Positions 43,098 through 53,095 are shown, counted from the first letter of the stretch. The stretch: DNA of 64,000 nucleotides from JBFWMG01 sp050251715 (GCA_050251715.1 JBFWMG010000007.1:62001-126000), one strand, 5' to 3'. A program made the numbers and translations. The notes: generated by a model from the sequence alone, not told the origin.

Positions 43098-45389
43098 CTA
43101 CATGCTCCGGGAATCCTGATCGTCCGGCACCGGAAAGGTGATGACGAACCGCGCGCCACCGCCCTGGCGCGTCAACGCGGTGATCGTCCCCCCATAATCC
43201 TTCACGATGCCGTAGCTGATGGACAGGCCAAGCCCCGTGCCTTTTCCAACTTCCTTGGTCGTAAAAAACGGCTCGAACAGCTTTTCCGCAATGGCCTTGG
43301 GAATGCCCGCGCCCGTGTCCGACACCTCGATGACCACCTGCCCCCGCAGACGGGACGTGGCGATCTCGATCTTCCTGTCCCCCTCCGGCGCGGGCCAGCC
43401 CGCCCATTTCTCCTCAATGGCGTCGCGGGCGTTGAGGAAAAGGTTGATGCACACCTGCTCCAGCCGGTTGGGCTCGGCCTGGATGGCGGGCAGGTCCGGC
43501 GCGAGACGCCATTCCACGTCGATATTGCGCAGCTTCAGCTGCTCGCGGAATATCTCCATGGCCTTTTCCAGCACCCCGTTCACATCCACCGGAGTGGTCT
43601 TCAGGTCCGACTTGCGGCCAAACTCCCGCATGTGGTTGATGATCTTCGCCGCGCGCTCCACATTGGCGTTGATGCCCTCGGCCATCTCCTGGAACGCCGC
43701 GGCGTCGATGACCTCGTTGCGGCGCAGCTTGCGCATCAGATAGCTGGAGATGGTCTGGATCACGGACAGGGGCTGGTTCAGCTCGTGGGCCACGCCCGTG
43801 CTCATTTCGCCCAGCGTGGCCATCTTGCTGGCCTGGATGAGTTGCTGCTCCGCCTCCAGCCGCCGGGTGATGTCCGTGGCCGACGCCAGCAACACGCGGC
43901 GGCCCGAATATTCCGACGGCGAAACGGTCAGGCTCACATAGAACCGCCGCCCGTCCGCCGCCACCTGCCGCACCTGGTCCAGGCCATCGCCCCGGCGCAG
44001 GCGCAGGGCCGCGTCCTGCCGGTCCTCCTCATGGAAAAAATCGGGAAACGCCATGCCCCGCAACTGGTCGTGGGGCACGCCGTACAGCAGCATGGCCCGC
44101 TCGTTGCCGTCCAGTATGTCCAGGCTTTGCTCGTCCAGCACAAGCACCGCGTTGGGAATGTTGCTGAAGATGGCGTGGTACTTCTTTTCCGAAACCGCCA
44201 GCTGCTGCTCCAACTGCTTGCGCGGCGTGATGTCGAGCGACATCTCCATGGCCGCCACCACCTCGCCCTGGGCGTTGCGGATGGGCGACGTGGTGACCAG
44301 CCAGTGCTGCACCGTGCCGTCCGGCTGCACCGCGCTCTCCTCGCTCACGTGCGACCTGCCGTCGGCAAAGGTGCGCTCCACCGGGCAATTGGCGCACTTG
44401 TGGTCAAACCCCTTGTAGGCGCGGTAGCAATGGTCGCCGGGCAGGGGGTGGAAACGGTCGCGGAACTGGCGGTTGTAGCGCAGCATCCGGTAGTCGCGGT
44501 CCTGCACCGTGATGATGCACGGCACGCCCTCGAACAGGTTCTGGTATTCGTCGCGCTGTTCGTTGAGCGCGGTCTGCTTGTCAAAGATGTCCCGCCCCAT
44601 CTGGTTGATGGCATGGGCCAGCTCGCCCAGCTCGTCCTCCTGCTCCACGTCCACGCGGGTAAAGCCCGACCCGCGCGCGATGCGCTTGGTGCCCTCGATG
44701 AGCTTGTGCACCGGCTTGGTGACCACCGTATGCACGAACACGAAGATGATGCAGGCCGAGGCGAGGAACACGAAAAAGGCCGAGGCCACGGTGCGGCGCT
44801 GGAACATGGCCATCTTGCTGTCCGGCTCCTCCATGGACACCACCACGTCGAGCAGGCCGAGCACCTGCTTGCCCTCGGGATGCACGTGGCACGGCCCGGG
44901 CGAGCATCCCGGCTCGTTGTAGATGGGGCTCATGATGCCAAGGCGCCTCTGGCCGTCCGGTCCGGAAATGATGCGCGTGCGTTCGCGCAGCCCAAGGGTC
45001 GCCAGGGGCGGCTCGGTGTGGTGGCACACCTGGCACGCCCCGTCCCATATGCCGTCCGTGGAGTCCACCTCACCGTCGCGGTTGGAAAAACTGATGCGCC
45101 CTTCCTTGGTGTAGATGCGGATGGACTCGATTTCCTTCTGGCGGCTGGTGTTGCGGATGATCTCGGCGATGTCCTGGCGCGAGTTGAGCATCATGGCATA
45201 GTGCGTGCCCAGCTTGATGGTCGTGGACAGGCGGTCCTCGGCGGCGATGAACTGGTCCAGCATGCTCTGGCGCTGGTAGGCGATGCTGAAATGGGACCAG
45301 GCGGAAATCCCCACCACAAGCGTCATGCCCACTGCCAGCAGCAGCTTGGCCACAAGGCTTTTGCGGAACGATCGGGGCTTGGCGGGCAC
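43098..45389 (-). CDS. sensor histidine kinase with periplasmic c-type haem motifs
   Basis: 763 residues. Membrane segments at about 12-31 and 201-221 bound a periplasmic domain holding CXXCH (Cys119, Cys122, His123) and CX4CH (Cys162, Cys167, His168), both known haem c attachment patterns. Then HAMP (222-275), PAS with the motif C-X10-C-X2-C-P (CYRAY, then CANCPVERTFADG), second PAS, HisKA with His535 in GVAHELNQPL, and HATPase_c (DTGAGIPK, GTGLGLSIS). No receiver. It probably senses periplasmic redox state through one or two haems and lies next to, but is terminated separately from, the hmc operon. No cognate regulator is adjacent; the receivers between hmc and rrf2 are candidates. Confidence 0.92.
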   Translation of the reverse strand: MPAKPRSFRKSLVAKLLLAVGMTLVVGISAWSHFSIAYQRQSMLDQFIAAEDRLSTTIKLGTHYAMMLNSRQDIAEIIRNTSRQKEIESIRIYTKEGRISFSNRDGEVDSTDGIWDGACQVCHHTEPPLATLGLRERTRIISGPDGQRRLGIMSPIYNEPGCSPGPCHVHPEGKQVLGLLDVVVSMEEPDSKMAMFQRRTVASAFFVFLASACIIFVFVHTVVTKPVHKLIEGTKRIARGSGFTRVDVEQEDELGELAHAINQMGRDIFDKQTALNEQRDEYQNLFEGVPCIITVQDRDYRMLRYNRQFRDRFHPLPGDHCYRAYKGFDHKCANCPVERTFADGRSHVSEESAVQPDGTVQHWLVTTSPIRNAQGEVVAAMEMSLDITPRKQLEQQLAVSEKKYHAIFSNIPNAVLVLDEQSLDILDGNERAMLLYGVPHDQLRGMAFPDFFHEEDRQDAALRLRRGDGLDQVRQVAADGRRFYVSLTVSPSEYSGRRVLLASATDITRRLEAEQQLIQASKMATLGEMSTGVAHELNQPLSVIQTISSYLMRKLRRNEVIDAAAFQEMAEGINANVERAAKIINHMREFGRKSDLKTTPVDVNGVLEKAMEIFREQLKLRNIDVEWRLAPDLPAIQAEPNRLEQVCINLFLNARDAIEEKWAGWPAPEGDRKIEIATSRLRGQVVIEVSDTGAGIPKAIAEKLFEPFFTTKEVGKGTGLGLSISYGIVKDYGGTITALTRQGGGARFVITFPVPDDQDSRSM

Positions 45390-45502
45390 ACTGCCTCCTG
45401 GATGCGCCGGAGGGTCCGTGCATCATGTGGAATGGGCCAAACTCTACCGCCAAGAGGGGGTTTTGACAAGACAAGGCGGGCTGCCGCTCCAAGGCGGCAC
45501 AC

Positions 45503-47998
45503 TCACACTATCGTCGGCTCGGTGGGCAGGATGACCACCTGCACCTCCCGGTGCCTGGCCAACCGTTCGAAATCAAGGCTCGCCGCCAGGGCCACCGGGA
45601 CGAACACAATGCCCTGGAATCCCTCGTCCAGGCGCAGCCACGCCTCTTCCAGGGTGCAGGTCACGGCGCTGGGGCACAGCACGAGATAATGGGCGTCCTC
45701 TGGCGCGGGCGCGCCCTCCTCCGTCAGCAGCATGCACGGTGCGTCGGGCATGGCCACGCCCTGCACCAGACCGTGCAGCGCCCCCAGCAGGGCGCTTTCG
45801 TCCACGGGCTTGACCAGGGAGACGTCCGCGCCCGGGGTCTGCCCCATGTTCAGGGCGGAAATGACCAGGATGGGAATATGCGCGGTGTCCGGCCTGCCGC
45901 GCAGCTTGCCGATGACCGTCCGCCCGTCCATGCCCGGCATCATCAGGTCCAGGGTGATGAGATGGGGCTTGAAGCGCTCCACCATGTCCAAGGCCTGAAA
46001 ACCATCAATCGCCGTGGCCACTTCGTAGCCTTCATCCTCCAGCACCTGCGTCAGATAGGTGCGGGTGTGCGGATCGTCGTCCACGACCAGAATGCGCGGC
46101 AGGCCGGACAGCGGCGGAAGCGCCTCCTCGCACGCACCGTTGTCGAACGGGATCGCCTCGCAGGTTTGCGTCTCGCCCGTGGGCAGATAAAAATAAAAGA
46201 CACTGCCCGTGCCCGGGTTGCTCTCCACCCAGATTCTCCCGCCATGGATCTCCACGATCTGCTTGCAGATGGCAAGGCCAAGGCCGGTGCCCTTGGGCTT
46301 TTCCGTCAGGGTGTCGCCCACCTGGCGGAACCGGTCGAAGATATGTTCCTGGTCCTTGGGCGCCATGCCGATGCCGGTGTCGGCCACGCTGATCTCCACG
46401 CCAAGGCCCACAACGCCCGCCTGTATGGTCACACCGCCGTCCGGCGTGAATTTGACCGCATTGGACAGGAGATTCACGAGCACCTGGGTAATGCGATCCC
46501 GATCCACGACCAGCTGGGGCAGGTCATCGGCCAGCCGCAGCTCGCAGGTGAGTCCCTTCTCGTCGAAAAGGGAGCGCGTGGCCGCGACGGTGCGGTTGAT
46601 AAGGTGCGCGATGTCCGTTTCCCGCATCTTCCATTCCAGGGAGCCCGACTCCATCTTGGCGATGTCGAGGACATCGTTGATGAGATCGGTGAGGCGCTTG
46701 CCTTCGGAGACGATGATGCCGATATTGTCCCGAACCTGGTCCACGGCCCGGTCCACATACGGCGTTGTGTTGCGCAGGGCGGGCAGCACAATGGCTTCCA
46801 GCCGCTTCTTGATGATCTTGGCAAACCCCAGCACCGAGGTGAGCGGCGTGCGCAATTCATGCGACACGGTGGAGATGAAGTCCGTCTTCATCCTGTCCAC
46901 TTCCTTTTCCGCCGTGATGTCGCGCACCAGCACAACCGCACCCAGGCATTTGACGTTGGGCTGGGGCACCGCCTCCTGGATGGCGGCGGCGACCGCCTTG
47001 CCCACCCGGCCTTTGTACAACGCCACTTCGCCCATGTAGACCTCGCCCGGGCTGGACACCGCCCTGGCCGCCACGTCCGTCACATCGCAGGGAAAGGCCA
47101 GCCCCGCCTCCTTGCCCGTCAGGTCCACCTCGCCCAGGCCGTACATGGCCAGCAGCGCCGGGTTGTAATGGGTGATGTGGCCCTTGGCGTCCACAACCAG
47201 CAGGCCGTCGGCCAGATTGTGGATAATGGCCCGCATGGACATGAGGGTGTCCTGCAGTTCGTGGGTGGCGCCGTCCACGGAGCGTTCCAGGCCAAACACC
47301 AGCGAGGATATCTCCTCGGCCATGGAACGCATGGTCCGCGCCAGGATGCCGATCTCATCATCGGACGAGATATCCACACGGGCGGAAAAGTCATGGGCGG
47401 CCAGGCGTTCGGCATAGGCCGTCAGTTCGCGCAGCGGACGCGAAATCCGCTTGACCAGGAGATAGGTCACGTACAGGGCAAGGGCCATGATGACCGCCAT
47501 GAGCCCTTGTTGTTTGAGAATGGCGCTCCGGGTGAAGCCGAGGATCCTGCCCCGGTCCATGCCCACGTGCACATAGCCCGCCACGCCCGCAAGAATGGGC
47601 GACGCCACGTCGATGTAGCCGCCCATGCCTTCCATGCTGATGCGCGAGATGGTGATCGCCGTCACGGGGGGCATGTGGCGGACTTCGCGGGGCACGCGGG
47701 GCACAAAGGTATGCGACAGGATGTTCCCGTCGCTGTCCGTGACGAACACGTAGCCCACGCCCTCGATGTCCAGGTATTCGTCGATCATGGCCTGGATGGT
47801 GGAGGCGTCGCGGTTGAGCAGCACCTCGGCGTTGGCGTTGGCCAGACTCTTGGCGATGGCCACGCCCTTGACCGTGTATTCCTGGGCCAGGTGGTTGTAG
47901 AGAATGAACGCGGAGAGCACCGACGTGCAGGCCGCTATGATGCCGAACATGCCCACCATGATGATGATGGTGCGGCGAAAGATGCGCGAATGTTTCAT
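45503..47998 (-). CDS. HAMP-PAS hybrid histidine kinase paired with a binding protein
   Basis: 831 residues. Membrane segments at about 9-33 and 163-180 bound a periplasmic sensor of about 130 residues; then HAMP, PAS (about 255-365), HisKA with His380 in TVSHELRTPL, HATPase_c (GIGMAPKD, GTGLGLAIC) and receiver with Asp684 in ITLDLMMPGMDG. The last ~85 residues form an extra domain I do not recognise. The ATG overlaps the stop of the binding-protein gene (ATGA), so the two are translated together; the binding protein probably presents ligand to the kinase. Confidence 0.92.
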   Translation of the reverse strand: MKHSRIFRRTIIIMVGMFGIIAACTSVLSAFILYNHLAQEYTVKGVAIAKSLANANAEVLLNRDASTIQAMIDEYLDIEGVGYVFVTDSDGNILSHTFVPRVPREVRHMPPVTAITISRISMEGMGGYIDVASPILAGVAGYVHVGMDRGRILGFTRSAILKQQGLMAVIMALALYVTYLLVKRISRPLRELTAYAERLAAHDFSARVDISSDDEIGILARTMRSMAEEISSLVFGLERSVDGATHELQDTLMSMRAIIHNLADGLLVVDAKGHITHYNPALLAMYGLGEVDLTGKEAGLAFPCDVTDVAARAVSSPGEVYMGEVALYKGRVGKAVAAAIQEAVPQPNVKCLGAVVLVRDITAEKEVDRMKTDFISTVSHELRTPLTSVLGFAKIIKKRLEAIVLPALRNTTPYVDRAVDQVRDNIGIIVSEGKRLTDLINDVLDIAKMESGSLEWKMRETDIAHLINRTVAATRSLFDEKGLTCELRLADDLPQLVVDRDRITQVLVNLLSNAVKFTPDGGVTIQAGVVGLGVEISVADTGIGMAPKDQEHIFDRFRQVGDTLTEKPKGTGLGLAICKQIVEIHGGRIWVESNPGTGSVFYFYLPTGETQTCEAIPFDNGACEEALPPLSGLPRILVVDDDPHTRTYLTQVLEDEGYEVATAIDGFQALDMVERFKPHLITLDLMMPGMDGRTVIGKLRGRPDTAHIPILVISALNMGQTPGADVSLVKPVDESALLGALHGLVQGVAMPDAPCMLLTEEGAPAPEDAHYLVLCPSAVTCTLEEAWLRLDEGFQGIVFVPVALAASLDFERLARHREVQVVILPTEPTIV

Positions 47999-49239
47999 CT
48001 GCGCCACCGGCTCCAGTCACGCACGGGCACGAACGTGCCGTTCTCCATCATGGTGAAATAGACTTCGTGGAGCCCCTGGTGACGCAGGACGCTGAAGGTC
48101 ACGGGGGCATCGATGCCCACATCCTTGGCGCCCATGCTCTCGAACATGACCTGCAAATCCTGCCGGTCGGGAAGCTTGCCGTACTCCCTGAGCGCCTCCA
48201 CCAGCACCTTGGCGTTGAGAAAGCCCTCGAAGCCCGCATAGCTGTACCGCAGCGGGGTATACGGCTCGTGCACCAGCCCCTCCGGCACCTGCGGATCAAG
48301 TTCATCCATGAGCGCGCGGTATTCCTGAACCGCGGGCAGGGACATATCCTCGTAGCTCGGCACCACCTGGCTGTTGATGCAGTCCGTGGTATAGGAACGG
48401 CCCCGCTTCAGGCCTTCATGCTCCAACAGCGCCAGCAGGTTTTCGCTGCCCACGAAACTCAGGTTGGCGATGAGCCCCTTGTAGCCCGCGTCGCGCGCAT
48501 CGCGGACAAAGGCGGCGCACGCCTCGTAGGAACCCACGGAGATGACGGCGGAGGGAACGGCAAATTTGATGATGTCCACCTGTTCCGCCATGGACTGGGA
48601 AAAGCTCGCGCCCCTGCGGTACGTCGCCTCGGCGGCCAGGTCCAGGTCATGCTCGCCCATGGCGCGGCGCACGCCGTCCCACCCGCTGCGGCCATAGGCG
48701 TCGGCCTGATAGAACAGGGCGATGCGCGTATGGCCCAAGGAGAACAGCTTATCCACCAATTCCTTGGTTTCCTGGCGATAGGAGGCGCGCAGGTTGAAAA
48801 CATAATCGTCGTAGGGCGGTTCACGCTGCGGCTGGGCGCCGGTAAAGGGGAAGCACAACACCACATGCTTGCTGGAATACCGCTTGAGCAGCGGCAACAC
48901 GCGGGTGACCGTGGGCGTGCCCACGTAATTGAACAGAATCAGAACATTATCGTTGAGAATAAGATCGATGGTGTTGCGGATGGCGGGGGTGGGGTCATAG
49001 CCGTCATCCTTGGCCACGATGACGATGCGCCTGCCGAACACGCCCCCCTCGGTCCGGTTGATATGCTCGAAATACGCCTGCGAGCCCCGGTAGAGTTCAA
49101 TGCCCAGCCCCCGGGACGGCCCGTTGAAGGCGGCGGACATGCCCAGACGCAGTTCAGCGGCCCTGGCAGAGCCGACCATGCAGCAAACGGCCACCATGGC
49201 CGCCAGTGTCGCCATCCTTCCCAAACGCGACAACTCCAT
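47995..49239 (-). CDS. periplasmic amino-acid-type binding protein
   Basis: 414 residues from the chosen ATG. Signal peptide (about 1-27, ending GSARA) then a LivJ/Peripla_BP_6 fold: LRLGMSAAFNGPSRGLGIEL, GGVFGRRIVIVAKDDGYDP, FNYVGTPTVTRVLPLL. Such proteins bind branched-chain amino acids, amides or related small ligands. No transporter genes are adjacent; instead it overlaps a hybrid kinase by 4 bases, so it is more likely a sensor component. A start nine codons earlier would lengthen the n-region but has no better ribosome-binding site. Confidence 0.9.
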   Translation of the reverse strand: MELSRLGRMATLAAMVAVCCMVGSARAAELRLGMSAAFNGPSRGLGIELYRGSQAYFEHINRTEGGVFGRRIVIVAKDDGYDPTPAIRNTIDLILNDNVLILFNYVGTPTVTRVLPLLKRYSSKHVVLCFPFTGAQPQREPPYDDYVFNLRASYRQETKELVDKLFSLGHTRIALFYQADAYGRSGWDGVRRAMGEHDLDLAAEATYRRGASFSQSMAEQVDIIKFAVPSAVISVGSYEACAAFVRDARDAGYKGLIANLSFVGSENLLALLEHEGLKRGRSYTTDCINSQVVPSYEDMSLPAVQEYRALMDELDPQVPEGLVHEPYTPLRYSYAGFEGFLNAKVLVEALREYGKLPDRQDLQVMFESMGAKDVGIDAPVTFSVLRHQGLHEVYFTMMENGTFVPVRDWSRWRR

Positions 49240-49619
49240 GCACGCCCCTATCCGTTGCACGCCCATCTCACGGAATCCATCCGCAGCCTGCCTGCCGCAG
49301 CCGTATCATGCGTAGAATGTGTACATAGCTTTGCCATGTTTCATAACCCATTGCAACACATGACACGTTGGCCGCCGCAAACCAAGCCTTGCGCATCCCC
49401 GCACGCACGTGCAATGGACCTTTCCCCGGGTTTCTGCCACAACTCTTCCTATTCGGGCGCAACGCCGCCCGGGCCTTGCCCCCCGGCGTGCCGGGCACGC
49501 GGGGGACGCGGCCCGGCACGCGCCGGATCTTACACGATCGATGCCTATCCGGCGCGTCCACGGGCGCGCCCGGACAAGGGGGCAACGCCCCCAAGGCCGC
49601 ATCAGGCCGGGAGACATGC
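49240..49619. other. divergent intergenic region
   Basis: 380 bases between the binding-protein gene (minus) and cdd (plus). An AT-richer stretch at 49305-49370 probably holds the minus-strand promoter. Short GC hairpins (for example GGGGGC-AAC-GCCCCC near 49579-49592) lie before cdd. No gene was recognised. Confidence 0.45.
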
Positions 49620-50066
49620 ATGGACACTGGGTTACGCTCGTTGCTGGACGCCGCCCGCCACGCCGCCGGGCGGGCATACGCCCCCTACTCCGGCTTCCGC
49701 GTGGGCGCGGCGGTGCTGGCCGGAGGCACGCACTACATCGGCGCCAATGTGGAAAACGCGAGCAGCAACCTGGGCATCTGCGCCGAGCGCGTGGCCCTGG
49801 CCACGGCCCGCCTGCACACCGACGCGCCCGTGGAGGCCGTGGCCGTGTTCTGCCTGGATGCCGTGCCCGGCGCGGATGGCCGCATTGCCCCGCACACGGT
49901 CGCCCCATGCGGCGGCTGCCGCCAATGGCTGGCGGAACTCGCGCCCAACGCCGTGGTGGTGACCAACGCCACCGGGCCCGACGGCACACCGGGCAGCGTC
50001 CACCGCGTCGCGGACCTGCTGCCCCTGCCCTTTGCCCTGCGGGCGGACCACCCGCCCCGGACTTGA
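49620..50066 (+). CDS. cdd: cytidine deaminase
   Basis: 148 residues. Zinc-dependent hydrolytic deamination of cytidine and deoxycytidine to uridine. Active-site features: Cys54 and Glu56 in NLGICAERVA and Cys97/Cys100 in PCGGCRQWL; substrate strand YSGFRVGAAV. Size fits the small tetrameric class. GGGAG before the ATG supports the start. Role: pyrimidine salvage. Confidence 0.94.
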   Translation: MDTGLRSLLDAARHAAGRAYAPYSGFRVGAAVLAGGTHYIGANVENASSNLGICAERVALATARLHTDAPVEAVAVFCLDAVPGADGRIAPHTVAPCGGCRQWLAELAPNAVVVTNATGPDGTPGSVHRVADLLPLPFALRADHPPRT

Positions 50067-50249
50067 CGCCGCCGCCCTTCTGGGCAAAGTAACCCCTGCG
50101 GCGCGCCCGCCGGACCACATCCCGACAGGCGAGGCACGGTTCCCGGCCGGATCCGGGCCGCCCCGTGCTCCGCCAACCCGGCACTGCGCGCGCACCATTG
50201 CCAACCACTCCTATCCGCCGTGCGCAACGGCACCACGTTGAGGTGATAG

Positions 50250-51686
50250 ATGGGTTTTTTCTCCAAGATCACGAAGCTCTGGAAAAAACAGGACGCGCAG
50301 CAGCCCGTTGCGCCGCAGGCCGAGCCGGAAACCCCGGCAACCGACGCCGCGCCCGACGTGCCGTCGGCCGCCGCCCCTGTCATGCCGCCTGTCACACCGC
50401 CCGCCACGCCTCCCATGACGGACGCGGCACCGGAGGCGCCCGCCGCGCCCGCACCCCAGCCCGCCGCGCCCGCCAAAGGCGCGGGCAACGAGTGGCAAAC
50501 AGCCCTCACCCTGGCCCTGCGCCAAGCCGAGCCACGCCTGTCCGTGTGGCTGGGCCATGTGCTCGAGGGCCAGACCGAGGCCTCGCCCACCCTGTGGGAA
50601 CGGCTCTCCTTCCTGTTCGCCGCGCTGGACGCCCCGGCCAAGGAGGCCGAGGATTTCGTGGCCCGGTTCAGGAAATGGCTCGGCGACATGGAGTACACCC
50701 AGGTCGAGGAATTCCGCTCCGAGCTGCAATACCGCCTGGCCCTGGCCCTGGACCTGGAAGACGAGGAGGACGAGCGCAACCGCCTGTTCCTCAAGCTTTC
50801 CGAAGGGCTGGCCAAGACAAAAGAGCAGATCACCCGCCGCATCGACGGCCTGCTGGCCAGCCACGCCACCATGGACCAGGCCTTCTGGGACGAGCTGGAG
50901 GAAATCCTCATCATGGCCGACGTGGGCTTTGACGCCGCCACGCAGCTCATGGACCGGCTCAAGGAGCGCGCCCGCAAGGCCGGGCTGACCGATTCCGCCG
51001 CGTTCAAGGGCGTGCTGCGCGAGGAGCTGGAGGAGATCTTCAAGGAAACGCCGCGCATCAAGGCCGTGAACCCGCCCGAGGTGGTGCTCATGATCGGCGT
51101 GAACGGCGTGGGCAAGACCACCACCATAGCCAAGCTGGCCCACCGCGCCCAGATGCAGGGCCGCAAGGTGCTGGTGGCGGCGGGCGACACCTTCCGCGCT
51201 GCGGCCATGGAACAGTTGGAAATCTGGTCCAAGCGCGTGGGCGCGGGCTTTTACGGCAAGGGCCAGGGCGCGGACCCGGCAGCCGTGGCCTACGAGGCCA
51301 TGGACCTTGCCGTGCGCGACGGCTACGATCTCGTGTTCATCGACACGGCCGGACGCCTGCACACCAAGGTCAACCTCATGGAGGAGTTGAGCAAGATCAA
51401 CAAGGTGCTGGGCAAGCGCCATCCCGGCGCGCCCCACCGCAAGATCCTGGTGGTGGACGCCACCACGGGCCAGAACGCCCTGTCCCAGACCAAGCTGTTC
51501 AACGAGGCCGTGGGCGTGGACGAGATCGTGCTCACCAAGCTGGACGGCACGGCCAAGGGCGGCGTGGTGGTGGCCGTGGCCATGCAGTTCGGCGTGCCCA
51601 TCACCTTTGTGGGCCTGGGCGAAAAGATGGAAGACCTGCGCCCCTTTGACGGCAAGGACTTTGCCCAGGCGCTTCTGGGCGCTTGA
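50250..51686 (+). CDS. ftsY: signal recognition particle receptor FtsY
   Basis: 478 residues. An alanine/proline-rich N-terminal A domain (about 1-100) precedes the N and G domains. GTPase motifs: GVNGVGKTTT (about 281-290), DTFRAAAMEQL, DTAGRLHTK (Asp365) and TKLDGTAKGG. Receives ribosome-SRP complexes at the membrane and hands them to the translocon. The N terminus MGFFSKITKLWKK is amphipathic and probably membrane-binding. Confidence 0.96.
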   Translation: MGFFSKITKLWKKQDAQQPVAPQAEPETPATDAAPDVPSAAAPVMPPVTPPATPPMTDAAPEAPAAPAPQPAAPAKGAGNEWQTALTLALRQAEPRLSVWLGHVLEGQTEASPTLWERLSFLFAALDAPAKEAEDFVARFRKWLGDMEYTQVEEFRSELQYRLALALDLEDEEDERNRLFLKLSEGLAKTKEQITRRIDGLLASHATMDQAFWDELEEILIMADVGFDAATQLMDRLKERARKAGLTDSAAFKGVLREELEEIFKETPRIKAVNPPEVVLMIGVNGVGKTTTIAKLAHRAQMQGRKVLVAAGDTFRAAAMEQLEIWSKRVGAGFYGKGQGADPAAVAYEAMDLAVRDGYDLVFIDTAGRLHTKVNLMEELSKINKVLGKRHPGAPHRKILVVDATTGQNALSQTKLFNEAVGVDEIVLTKLDGTAKGGVVVAVAMQFGVPITFVGLGEKMEDLRPFDGKDFAQALLGA

Positions 51687-51748
51687 CGGGCCAACCCCCG
51701 CCGACCGCACGCATTTACTTTGACCGCAAGACGGGATAGCCCCTAGGC

Positions 51749-53095
51749 ATGCACACGTCTCCCCCCTTCATCAGGGCGGCATTCCTGGCAATCTGCCTGC
51801 TCGCCGCGCTTCCGGCCGCCGCCCTGGCGGCCCAGTCCGCCCCCGTGGCGTTGCCGGCCGCCGCCCCCACGGACGGCTACAGCTTTCCGGAACTGGACGC
51901 GGTAGCCGCCACCGTGCTGGGCACGCCGTCGCGGCTCATGCCGCCCCTGCCGGATGACGTGCCCGTGGAGACCCGCTCCCTGCCCGCGCCGGACCGCTAC
52001 CTGCCCGGCATCTTCAGCCACCAGGACGGGATGCGCTACACCGTGGCCCTGCACGGCCACCCCGCGCCCCTTGTCTTTGTCATCGCCGGCACCGGGGCAT
52101 GCCACAACAGCGGCAAGATGCTCGGCCTCCTGCGCTATCTCTACGCCTCGGGCGTGCATGTGGCCTGCCTGTCCTCGCCCACCTGCTTCAATTTCATCGT
52201 CTCGGCCTCGCGCACCCGCGTGCCCGGCTACGTGCCCGACGACATCGAAGACCTCTACGCCGCCATGCGGGCCGTGGCCCAGGATCTGGGCCGGGATGCC
52301 GCCATCACCGGCTACCGCATCACCGGCTACAGCCTGGGCGCGCTGCACGCCGCGTTCCTGGCCCGGCTCGACGATGAGCGCGGCGCGTTCCGGTTCGACC
52401 GCGTGCTGTGCATCAACCCGCCCGTCAGCCTCAAGACCTCGGCCCTGCTGCTGGACCGGATGTTTCTGGAACAGGCGCCCGACCCCATCGCGGGCCAGGC
52501 CATGGTGGACCGCATCCTGGCCAAGGCATCGGCCTATTACAAGAACGTGGACCACTTCGAGGCGGACGCGGACCTGCCCTACCGCCTCCAGGCGCAGGCG
52601 CACCTGACCGACGCGGAACTGCGCACCATCATCGGCCTGTCGTTCCGCCTGTCCTCCATGAACATGGTCTTTGCCTCGGACGTGTGCACCGGTGCGGGCT
52701 ACCTGGTGCCGCGTGGCACGCGCCTGGGCCTGGGAGACTCGCTGCGCCCCTATTTCGAGGCCGCTGTGGCCGTGAATTTCGCGGATTACATCACCGAATA
52801 TCTGGTTCCCTGGCTGGCTGTCGCGCATCCCGAACGCGACGGGGACTCCGTGATGGCGGATTGCAGCCTGGAGAGCATCGCCGACTGGCTGGCCCACGAC
52901 ACCCGCGTCCGCCTCATCCACAATGCGGACGACATCATCCTCACCCCGGCCAACCTCGACTTCTTCCGCGCCACCTTTGGCGACCGGGCCACCATCTACC
53001 CGCGCGGCGGCCACTGCGGCAACCTGTTCCACACGGACACGGTGCGCGCCATCACACGCTACCTGGGCGCTCCCGCAACCGGAGGCACGCCATGA
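51749..53095 (+). CDS. secreted alpha/beta hydrolase coupled to mlaA
   Basis: 448 residues with a signal peptide (about 1-27). Fold signs of a serine alpha/beta hydrolase: nucleophile elbow GYSLGAL with Ser195, acid Asp394 or Asp395 (HNADDIIL) and His422 (GGHCGN). IAGTGACHNSGKM probably provides the oxyanion loop. Substrate unknown. Its stop overlaps the start of mlaA (ATGA), so it is probably made with that lipid-transport lipoprotein; a periplasmic lipase/phospholipase-like role is a reasonable inference. Confidence 0.85.
   Translation: MHTSPPFIRAAFLAICLLAALPAAALAAQSAPVALPAAAPTDGYSFPELDAVAATVLGTPSRLMPPLPDDVPVETRSLPAPDRYLPGIFSHQDGMRYTVALHGHPAPLVFVIAGTGACHNSGKMLGLLRYLYASGVHVACLSSPTCFNFIVSASRTRVPGYVPDDIEDLYAAMRAVAQDLGRDAAITGYRITGYSLGALHAAFLARLDDERGAFRFDRVLCINPPVSLKTSALLLDRMFLEQAPDPIAGQAMVDRILAKASAYYKNVDHFEADADLPYRLQAQAHLTDAELRTIIGLSFRLSSMNMVFASDVCTGAGYLVPRGTRLGLGDSLRPYFEAAVAVNFADYITEYLVPWLAVAHPERDGDSVMADCSLESIADWLAHDTRVRLIHNADDIILTPANLDFFRATFGDRATIYPRGGHCGNLFHTDTVRAITRYLGAPATGGTP

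Noticed and set aside
43026..48061. Two open frames over 830 codons on the plus strand (43026-45689 and 45551-48061)
   Set aside because: Antisense to two intact kinases, low-complexity His/Arg/Gly composition, no motifs.
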